This document shows positions 32,150 to 38,231 of a DNA stretch of 38,231 bases, one piece after another. This stretch comes from Bacteroidales bacterium. Lineage in GTDB: Bacteria; Bacteroidota; Bacteroidia; Bacteroidales; UBA932. The notes beneath the pieces were generated by a model, which saw nothing but the letters and a program-made list of their open reading frames with translations, ran no database searches and was not told the DNA's origin. Position 1 is the stretch's first letter, and the number at the start of each line of letters is the position of its first letter. The DNA lies in assembly GCA_024401945.1 (NCBI GenBank), contig JAKSKC010000002.1, positions 1 to 38,231 on the forward strand. Reading direction: 5' to 3'. A program made the position numbers and the translations under genes.

Positions 32150-33179
32150 ATATCTCAAGTTTGTCAAGCAGTGATACGTAGATGCCTACTGCATCCTCTA
32201 TCTCGCTTATTTTTACGAATTCATCCGCCGAATGTGACCTGGAGGACTCTCCCGGGCCTATTTTGAGCGTAGTGAACGGACATACCGACTGGTTGCTGGT
32301 GGTAGGTGAGGCGAACATCTCCAATCCGAGGGAAAAACCCCTGCGGACGACAGGGTGACTGACGTCGATGGAGGCTCCGTTGTGCCTTGTCGAGCGCGCC
32401 CTGACCTCGCATTTCACGTTTTCCCTGACAATATCGAGTATTTCCGTATTCCTGTAAAGGCCGTTTCCGCGGACATCCACCACGAAGGTGCAGACATCCG
32501 GAATGACGTTGTGCTGGGATCCGGCGTTTATCTGGGTTACCGTCATCTTGACCTCCCCGGATATCTCCGACACCTTCGAGAAACGGTAGTCCCTGAACCA
32601 TTCTATGTCCTTCAGGGCCTTGTAGAGAGCATTGACACCCTCGTTCCTGGCAGCGTGCCCGCTCTTTCCGAAAGCGGTGCAGTCCAGCACCATGAGCCCT
32701 TTCTCGGCAACCGCCATCCTCATTCCCGTAGGTTCCCCTATTATCCCGAGGTCTATCCTCCCGAGTTCCGGAATCATAGCCTCGATGCCGCCATTCCCTC
32801 CGACTTCCTCCTCCCCGGACACACTGTATATCAGCCTGTAGGGCTGGGGAACGGAAGAGAGTTTCCTGTAGGCCTCAAGGAGAGCCACCAGCGACGCACC
32901 GTCGTCATTGCTGCCGAGCCCGTAGAGCACATCCCCGCATATCTCCGGAGTGAACGGATCCCTGGTATAGCCTGCGGACGGTCTGACCGTATCGATGTGG
33001 GCGTTGAGGAGTATTGTGGGCTTGGAGGATTCCTTTTCGGACTCGCACCACAGGTTGCTTCCCTTGCGTCTGACGTCCAGCCCGAGGCCCTCCATCCATT
33101 TCTGAAGGAAATCGACAGCCTCGCCCTCCTCCCTGCTGAAGGATGGTATCGATATCAGTTTTTCCAGCAGTTCTATCAT
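32142..33179 (-). CDS. M20 deacylase of arginine synthesis (N-acyl-ornithine or N-acyl-citrulline deacylase)
   Basis: 345-aa zinc hydrolase of the ArgE/DapE group. Metal-binding motifs: NAHIDTV, YGLGSNDDGASL, SGEEEVGGNGG and EPTG; a histidine-rich substrate region SGHAARNEG and a dimerisation domain follow. Placed between argB and argH, it should remove the acyl group used earlier in the pathway. In Bacteroides this group is succinyl and the carbamoyltransferase acts before deacylation, so the likely substrate is N-succinyl-citrulline or N-succinyl-ornithine; acetyl is possible. The ATG overlaps the argB TGA as ATGA. Confidence 0.88.
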   Translation of the reverse strand: MIELLEKLISIPSFSREEGEAVDFLQKWMEGLGLDVRRKGSNLWCESEKESSKPTILLNAHIDTVRPSAGYTRDPFTPEICGDVLYGLGSNDDGASLVALLEAYRKLSSVPQPYRLIYSVSGEEEVGGNGGIEAMIPELGRIDLGIIGEPTGMRMAVAEKGLMVLDCTAFGKSGHAARNEGVNALYKALKDIEWFRDYRFSKVSEISGEVKMTVTQINAGSQHNVIPDVCTFVVDVRGNGLYRNTEILDIVRENVKCEVRARSTRHNGASIDVSHPVVRRGFSLGLEMFASPTTSNQSVCPFTTLKIGPGESSRSHSADEFVKISEIEDAVGIYVSLLDKLEIYG

Positions 33180-33946
33180 TTTATCGTCGTTCCGCAGCCC
33201 TTGGAGAGGGACTCCGCATTGGTTATTATCACTTTGCCCACCCCGGCGTCCACTGCCTTGAACGCATTCTCAAGTTTGGGAATCATTCCCTCGCTTACCG
33301 TTCCGTCGGCCTTGAGTTTCCTGAATGTTTCCCTGTCGATTGTCTCTATCACGCTGTCCTCGTCGTCGGGATCGGAGAGCACTCCCTTCTTCTCAAAGCA
33401 GAAGATCAGGTTCACGTCATAGAATCCGGCGAGTGCTGTTGCGGCGGCCGAAGCCATGGTGTCGGCGTTGGTATTGAGCAGCTGCCCCTTCCCATCGTGG
33501 GTCACGGGACAGAGCACAGGCACCGCACCGGCCTCGATAAGAGTCCTGAGAGCCTCGGCATTGACCTTCCTCACGTCACCTGCAAACCCGTAATCTACAG
33601 GTTCCGGAGACCTTTTCTCGCAACGGACCACATCCATGTCGGCTCCGGAAAGACCTATCGCATTCACGCCCCGCGCCTGCATCCTGGCCACCACGTCCTT
33701 GCCGACAAGGCCGGCATATACCATAGTCACGACCTTGAGCATCTGCCCGTCGGTGACCCTGCGTCCGTCTATCATCCTGGTCTTGATGCCGAGTTCGGAG
33801 GCGACGGCCGTCGCCGTCCTTCCACCTCCGGTAACCAGCATCCTGCGGCCCTCAATCCCGCAGAAGGCATCCAGAAGGAGGTCCAGGGAAGCGGAGTCCT
33901 CCAGAACTTTCCCTCCGACCTTGATTATGTTGAGAACCTCTTTCAT
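33176..33946 (-). CDS. argB: Acylglutamate kinase
   Basis: 256-aa amino-acid kinase that phosphorylates the side chain of N-acetyl- or N-succinyl-glutamate. Features: NIIKVGGKVLED at the N-terminus, MLVTGGGRTATAVASELG (the GGG glycine loop), LLNTNADTMASAAATAL and the C-terminal MIPKLENAFKAVDAGVGKV. It is shorter than arginine-inhibited kinases and lacks their N-terminal helix, which suggests no hexamer-based arginine feedback. Overlaps its neighbours on both sides by four bases. Confidence 0.93.
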   Translation of the reverse strand: MKEVLNIIKVGGKVLEDSASLDLLLDAFCGIEGRRMLVTGGGRTATAVASELGIKTRMIDGRRVTDGQMLKVVTMVYAGLVGKDVVARMQARGVNAIGLSGADMDVVRCEKRSPEPVDYGFAGDVRKVNAEALRTLIEAGAVPVLCPVTHDGKGQLLNTNADTMASAAATALAGFYDVNLIFCFEKKGVLSDPDDEDSVIETIDRETFRKLKADGTVSEGMIPKLENAFKAVDAGVGKVIITNAESLSKGCGTTIK

Positions 33947-34890
33947 TCGCTTTCCAGAATCCTCTTCATCACCAGCTGCGCACTGTAAACCCTGTTCGCA
34001 GCCTCAGGGATGACGAGACTGCGCGGAGAATCTATGACCTCGTCGGTCACTATCATATTCCTTCTGACAGGGAGGCAGTGGAGGAAATAGGCGTTGTCTG
34101 TCAGGTCCATATCCTCCTTCTTCACCGTCCAGGACTTGTCCATGCTGAGTATCCTGCCGTAATCCGATACCGCAGACCAGTTCTTGGCATATACAAAATC
34201 GGCACCCTCGAAGGCCTTCTTCCTGTCATATTCTATCCTGGCTCCGCGGGTGAAGCGCGGGTCAAGCTCATATCCTTCCGGATGGGTTATCACGAAATCG
34301 ACGTCAGCTGCGCTCATCCATTCGGCGAATGAGTTGGGCACGGCCTGGGGAAGCGCCTTCGGGTGGGGGGCCCAGGTCATTACAACCTTCGGACGGTCCT
34401 TCTTCCTGTATTCCTCAATGGTGATCAGGTCCGCCAGGGCCTGGCAGGGATGCACGGTGGCCGACTCCAGGCTGATGACAGGCTTGCCGGAATATTCGAT
34501 GAACTGCTTGAGGATGGTCTCGTTGTAGTCGAACTCCCTGTCGGTAAGTCCGGCGAACGAACGTACACCTATCATATCGCAGTAGCTTCCTATCACCGGA
34601 ATGGCCTCGCGGAGATGCTCCGTCGTATCTCCGTCCATGACGACCCCGAGTCTTGTCTCCAGTTTCCAGCTGTCACCGTTTACATTCAGTACGAGAGGGT
34701 CCATTCCAAGGTTCAGGGCAGCTTTCTGGCTGCTGAGCCTTGTACGCAGGCTGCTGTTGAAGAAGACCAGAATGATGGTCTTGTTCTGCCCCAGATGCTT
34801 CCATCCATAAGGATTGGCCTTCAGTTCAAGGGCTTCCCTGACGGCGATATCAAGAGGACCTATGTCCTCGACGTGGAAAAAAGTTTTCAT
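33943..34890 (-). CDS. argF': N-succinylornithine-type carbamoyltransferase ArgF'
   Basis: 315-aa transcarbamylase. The carbamoyl-phosphate motif is FFNSSLRTRLS (43-53); later motifs are HPCQALADL, TWAPHPKALPQAVPNS and HCLPVRRNM. The long proline-rich loop and FFNSSLRTR form place it with the acetyl/succinyl-ornithine enzymes rather than ordinary ornithine carbamoyltransferase. The whole sequence resembles the Bacteroides succinylornithine enzyme as I remember it. In the loop MDGDTTEHLREA the residue before EH (position 90) is Thr, where I recall Pro in the succinyl and Glu in the acetyl enzyme. The overlap with argB is four bases. Confidence 0.92.
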   Translation of the reverse strand: MKTFFHVEDIGPLDIAVREALELKANPYGWKHLGQNKTIILVFFNSSLRTRLSSQKAALNLGMDPLVLNVNGDSWKLETRLGVVMDGDTTEHLREAIPVIGSYCDMIGVRSFAGLTDREFDYNETILKQFIEYSGKPVISLESATVHPCQALADLITIEEYRKKDRPKVVMTWAPHPKALPQAVPNSFAEWMSAADVDFVITHPEGYELDPRFTRGARIEYDRKKAFEGADFVYAKNWSAVSDYGRILSMDKSWTVKKEDMDLTDNAYFLHCLPVRRNMIVTDEVIDSPRSLVIPEAANRVYSAQLVMKRILESE

Positions 34891-34892
34891 AA

Positions 34893-36014
34893 TCAGACAA
34901 GTTGCTTGAAGGCTGCGATGAATTCATCCACCTCGGCCTTTCCGATACACAGAGGAGGGAGAAGGCGGATGATGTTGCTGCCGGCCACTCCCGTGAATAT
35001 ATGACTGTCGTAGAGAAGGGAGGAACGTATCTGCGCTACGGGTTCATTGAACTCGATTCCTATCATCAGGCCCCTTCCTCTGACTTCCCTGATCTTCGGG
35101 GAAGAAGGAAGTACGCTCATTATGTATTCGCCCATGTTGAGGGCGTTTTCCACCAGCTTCCCGTCCTGGATGACGTCAAGGACGGCACAGGCGGCCGCCA
35201 TTGCCAGATAATTGCCTCCGAACGTGGTCCCGAGCATTCCCTTTGCCGCTTTGATGTGCGGAGCTATCAGGATGCCCCCGCAGGGGAAACCGTTGGCGAT
35301 ACCCTTCCCCATGGTTATTATATCGGCGCTTACGCCGCTCCACTGGTGCGCGAAGAACCTGCCGGAACGTCCGTATCCGCTCTGGACCTCGTCAAGGATG
35401 AGACAGGCCCCGGATTTCGTGCAGAGGGCACGGAGTTCCTTCATGAAGTCAGCGGACGGAATATTTATTCCGCCGCATCCCTGGATACCCTCGATGATGA
35501 CTCCGGCCACATCCCCTTTCGAAAGTTCCGCCTCAACGGACGCACTGTCGCCGAGCTCGCAGAACGTGACCTTGTGACTGGCGTTGAAAGGAGATACTAT
35601 CTTCGGATTGTCCGTCACTGCCACTGCTCCGGAAGTACGGCCGTGGAAGCTCCTGCGGAATGCGATCATCCTGTCCCTGCCCGTGTGGAAGGAAGCGAGT
35701 TTCATCGCATTCTCGTTGGATTCGGCGCCGCTGTTGTCCAGGAAGAGGGAGTAGTCGGGATACCCGCTCACGCGGGCGAGTTTCTCCGCAAGGGCCTGCT
35801 GCATCGGATTCTTCACGCTGTTGGAATAGAATCCTATCTTCTCCACCTGATTTTTCAGGGCCTCGACATAATGAGGATGGGAGTGTCCGATGGAAATGAC
35901 CGCGTGACCGCCGTACAGGTCAAGATATTCCTGACCCTTTTCATCATATATCCTGCAACCGCACGCCCTTACCGGCGTTACGTCAAACAGGGAATAAACG
36001 TCAAAAAGCTGCAT
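34893..36014 (-). CDS. argD: Acylornithine aminotransferase
   Basis: 373-aa pyridoxal-phosphate aminotransferase of class III, converting acylglutamate semialdehyde to acylornithine. Visible landmarks: YLDLYGGHAVISIGHSHPHY, NSGAESNENAMKLA, CLILDEVQSGYGRSG and the cofactor lysine in ITMGKGIANGFPCGG. Length is close to the family. It lies two bases before argF' and five bases after argC. Confidence 0.94.
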   Translation of the reverse strand: MQLFDVYSLFDVTPVRACGCRIYDEKGQEYLDLYGGHAVISIGHSHPHYVEALKNQVEKIGFYSNSVKNPMQQALAEKLARVSGYPDYSLFLDNSGAESNENAMKLASFHTGRDRMIAFRRSFHGRTSGAVAVTDNPKIVSPFNASHKVTFCELGDSASVEAELSKGDVAGVIIEGIQGCGGINIPSADFMKELRALCTKSGACLILDEVQSGYGRSGRFFAHQWSGVSADIITMGKGIANGFPCGGILIAPHIKAAKGMLGTTFGGNYLAMAAACAVLDVIQDGKLVENALNMGEYIMSVLPSSPKIREVRGRGLMIGIEFNEPVAQIRSSLLYDSHIFTGVAGSNIIRLLPPLCIGKAEVDEFIAAFKQLV

Positions 36015-36019
36015 AATAT

Positions 36020-36985
36020 TCAGAATCTTGAAGCCTTAAGTTTCAAACCTGCGGTCCTTGGGAGACCGAACATCAGGTTCATATTCTCCACAGCCTGCCC
36101 CACAGCTCCCTTCAGGAGATTGTCTATCATACTGACTATGTGGAGTTTGCTGCCATATTTGCGTGGATAGACCACCGCCTTGTTGGTGTTGACCACCATC
36201 TTCAGCTCAGGGTTGGAATCGACTACCGTTACAAACGGGGACGAAGCGTAGAAATCCTTGTACAGGGCAATGCACTCGTCCTCCGTCATATCGGTATCGA
36301 AATACACCGAAGCCATTATCCCCCTGGTGAAATCTCCCCTTACCGGGACAAAATTGATTTCTCCGTTCCAGGACGGGGCGAGGGATGAGAGTGTCTCCCT
36401 TATCTCGCCCAGATGCTGGTGGGTGAAGGCCTTGTAAACTGAGAGGTTGTTGTCCCTTACACTGAAATGGGAGGTTTCCTGGAGTTTCTGTCCGGCACCG
36501 GTGGAACCCGTGATAGCGGTAACGTGCACCGCAGCCAGCCTGTCGGCGCGGGCCGCAGGCAGAAGCGCAAGCTGGATGGCCGTGGCGAAACATCCCGGAT
36601 TGGCCAGGTGCCTTGCCCCGCGTATCCTGTCACTGAACGCATCGTTCAGGCCGTATACGAAATCCCCCGCATCGGCGGAGAGCCTGAAATCGTTGGCCAT
36701 ATCTATTATCGCCCCTCCGTAGCCTTCCGGGAAGCTTGCTATCATATCCTTTGACTTTCCGTGCCCTCCGCACAGGAAGACTACATCCACATCCATCACC
36801 GGAGCCCCGGCCGAGAACAGCATATCCGTCTCCCCCACCAGGTCCTGATGAGCCTTGTACAACGGTTCCCCGGCGTGGCTTTCGCTCTGCGCGAACACAA
36901 GCTCGACATCAGGATGGTTGAGCAGAAGCCTTATCAGCTCCCCTCCGGTATATCCCGCAGCCCCTATTATTCCGGCCCTTACCAT
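36020..36985 (-). CDS. argC: N-acyl-gamma-glutamyl-phosphate reductase
   Basis: 321-aa NADPH-dependent reductase of the arginine pathway. The nucleotide-binding start AGIIGAAGYTGGELIRLLL is typical, followed by CGGHGKSKD, the catalytic cysteine in HLANPGCFATA (Cys132) and FVPVRGDFTRGIMA. One base separates it from the argG stop. Confidence 0.94.
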   Translation of the reverse strand: MVRAGIIGAAGYTGGELIRLLLNHPDVELVFAQSESHAGEPLYKAHQDLVGETDMLFSAGAPVMDVDVVFLCGGHGKSKDMIASFPEGYGGAIIDMANDFRLSADAGDFVYGLNDAFSDRIRGARHLANPGCFATAIQLALLPAARADRLAAVHVTAITGSTGAGQKLQETSHFSVRDNNLSVYKAFTHQHLGEIRETLSSLAPSWNGEINFVPVRGDFTRGIMASVYFDTDMTEDECIALYKDFYASSPFVTVVDSNPELKMVVNTNKAVVYPRKYGSKLHIVSMIDNLLKGAVGQAVENMNLMFGLPRTAGLKLKASRF

Positions 36986-36986
36986 T

Positions 36987-38201
36987 CTACAGTTCCTTTT
37001 CTATAGCCGCACCCTCATCGGTGTGGTTGGCGTAATACACCCTCAGGGCCGTCGAGCTGACCTTGATGAAGCCCTTCGCATCCTCGCTGGTCCAGCCCTT
37101 CTGCATCTCGCCGTATTCCCCGAGCTTGGTCTTGACCAGATCGTTGGCGGAATCAACCCCCACAGCAGAGAAGCTGTACGGACGCAGTTCCATCACAACC
37201 GTGCCGCTCACGTTGCGCTGGCTGCTCTCCAGCATCGCCTCGATGTCACGCATCACAGGCTCCAGATACTGGCTCTCGTGCAGGAACATCCCGTACCAGT
37301 TGGCCACCTGGTCCTTCCAGTACTGCTGCCACTTGCTCAAAGTGAACTTCTCCAGGAACTTGTGTGCAGCTATTATGAGCATAGGCGCAGCCGCCTCGAA
37401 ACCCACGCGTCCCTTGATGCCGATGATGGTGTCACCCACGTGCATATCCCTTCCTATCCCGAAAGGGGAAGCTATCTTCTCCAGTTCGCGGATAGCCTCT
37501 ATCCTGTCCTCATACTGTTTGCCGTCGATGCTGCACAGCTCTCCGTTGGAGAAGCCGATACTTACCTTGAGACTGCCCTCCGCGGTCTTCTGCTTCAGAT
37601 AGGCCGATTCCGGAAGACCCTGCTTCGAATCGAGGATCTCCCCTCCGCAGATCGAGGTTCCCCAGAGACCCACATTGTAGGAATATTTGAGTTTCTCGAA
37701 ATCCGCCGGGAATCCGTGGCTGTTGAGATAATCTATTTCATACTGGCGTGAGAGCGCCATATCCCTCGTGAGGGTGATGATCTCGATGCCGGGAGCCATC
37801 ACCAGGAAGGTCATGTCGAAACGGACCTGGTCGTTACCGGCACCGGTGGACCCGTGTGCGATGGCATCGGCTCCGATCTCCTTGGCGTAGCGCGCGATGG
37901 CCATAGCCTGGAAGATACGCTCGGAGGACACGGATATCGGATAGGTGCCGTTCCTCAGGACGTTTCCGTAAACCATATATTTGATGCTCTTCGCATAATA
38001 TTCCTTTGTAACGTCCAGAGTCACGTACGCCTTCGCCCCAAGCTTGTAGGCATTCTCCTCGTTCTTCTTCAACTGCTCCGGCGAGAAGCCGCCCGTATCG
38101 GCGCAGGCTGCATAGACTTCATAACCTTTTTCCTTGGAAAGGTACATTACGGTGAACGAAGTATCCAGTCCGCCGCTGTATGCCACAACTACTTTCTTCA
38201 T
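36987..38201 (-). CDS. argG: Argininosuccinate synthase
   Basis: 404-aa enzyme joining citrulline and aspartate with ATP. The PP-loop is VVVAYSGGLDTSF at the N-terminus, with GSTGAGNDQVRFD and EQLKKNEENAYKLGA further on; the C-terminal region SPFGIGRDMHVGDTIIGIKGR is typical of the shorter type. It is the first arg gene in the window. The 30 bases upstream (38202-38231) hold no TAnnTTTG box; the operon probably begins outside, since argR and an acyltransferase are common upstream in Bacteroidales. Confidence 0.96.
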   Translation of the reverse strand: MKKVVVAYSGGLDTSFTVMYLSKEKGYEVYAACADTGGFSPEQLKKNEENAYKLGAKAYVTLDVTKEYYAKSIKYMVYGNVLRNGTYPISVSSERIFQAMAIARYAKEIGADAIAHGSTGAGNDQVRFDMTFLVMAPGIEIITLTRDMALSRQYEIDYLNSHGFPADFEKLKYSYNVGLWGTSICGGEILDSKQGLPESAYLKQKTAEGSLKVSIGFSNGELCSIDGKQYEDRIEAIRELEKIASPFGIGRDMHVGDTIIGIKGRVGFEAAAPMLIIAAHKFLEKFTLSKWQQYWKDQVANWYGMFLHESQYLEPVMRDIEAMLESSQRNVSGTVVMELRPYSFSAVGVDSANDLVKTKLGEYGEMQKGWTSEDAKGFIKVSSTALRVYYANHTDEGAAIEKEL

Positions 38202-38231
38202 ATTCAGATATTCTTGTTCTTGATTTTTTCC

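Noticed and set aside
30929..32266. 445-codon plus-strand open frame opposite argH
   Set aside because: Exact antisense of a certain argH gene; no family features.
34902..36170. 422-codon plus-strand open frame opposite argD
   Set aside because: Antisense of argD; no family features.
38202..38231. ArgR operator before argG
   Set aside because: ATATTC repeats occur 8 bases apart, but only 30 bases are available and no convincing palindrome or -7 box is present.
1..38231. CRISPR array, insertion sequence or prophage
   Set aside because: No regularly spaced repeats, no transposase or integrase, no phage structural genes, and no flanking duplications at either tRNA gene were seen.

Overview
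The window reads as chromosomal DNA of an uncultured anaerobic member of the Bacteroidales, probably gut- or rumen-associated. This rests on gene content: malate dehydrogenase of the Bacteroides type, the anaerobic ribonucleotide reductase pair NrdD/NrdG, an arginine operon carrying the succinylornithine-type carbamoyltransferase ArgF', and DUF4251 and GGGtGRT proteins. It also rests on promoters of the Bacteroidetes form TAnnTTTG, the lack of obvious Shine-Dalgarno sequences, and tRNA genes without encoded CCA. Genus or species cannot be settled from the sequence alone. No insertion sequence, phage, CRISPR array or rRNA is visible.

Layout. 1-0.7 kb: rnpA-yidD on +. 0.7-2.5 kb: a split transketolase on -, divergent from lepA (2.5-4.3 kb, +). 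4.3-6.9 kb: a tight minus-strand operon lolD-like ATPase / trmN6-like methyltransferase / phosphodiester glycosidase / tsaE. 7.0-7.5 kb: tRNA-Pro(UGG) and a 290-bp stretch without a convincing gene. 7.5-9.2 kb: mdh (-) divergent from a Sfp-type phosphopantetheinyl transferase (+). 9.2-11.8 kb: a TPR protein and an EnvC-like degenerate M23 protein on -. 11.8-13.7 kb: an ECF sigma factor and a protein that joins an anti-sigma-like N-terminus and one membrane helix to an outer-membrane-type beta-barrel. 13.8-16.5 kb: an unrecognised lipoprotein and the YifB/ComM ATPase. 16.5-20.3 kb: class C beta-lactamase-like hydrolase and nrdDG on -. 20.6 kb: tRNA-Ala(UGC). 20.7-22.8 kb: a sensor/PP2C (SpoIIE) phosphatase gene broken by a one-base frameshift, with a start-less coding-like fragment after it. 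22.9-24.6 kb: an Fe-S scaffold-like gene and a GGGtGRT gene. 24.7-27.6 kb: DUF4251, a HerA/DUF853 ATPase and a secreted esterase. 27.6-30.8 kb: an unusual amino-acid ABC transporter. 30.9-38.2 kb: the arginine operon argG-C-D-F'-B-E-H.

How they work together. The seven arg genes cover every step from N-acyl-glutamate to arginine except the first acylation. Directly downstream on the same strand is an ABC transporter in which substrate-binding lobes and permease are one lipoprotein and the ATPase carries an extra C-terminal domain. Transport may therefore be tied to amino-acid status. The best candidates for little-described biology are this transporter, the sigma/anti-sigma-barrel pair, the Fe-S scaffold/GGGtGRT pair, and the frameshifted phosphatase. 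The DNA is very compact: several operon neighbours overlap by 1-17 bases, three convergent pairs have abutting stop codons, and several promoters sit so close to the ATG that transcripts should be leaderless or nearly so.
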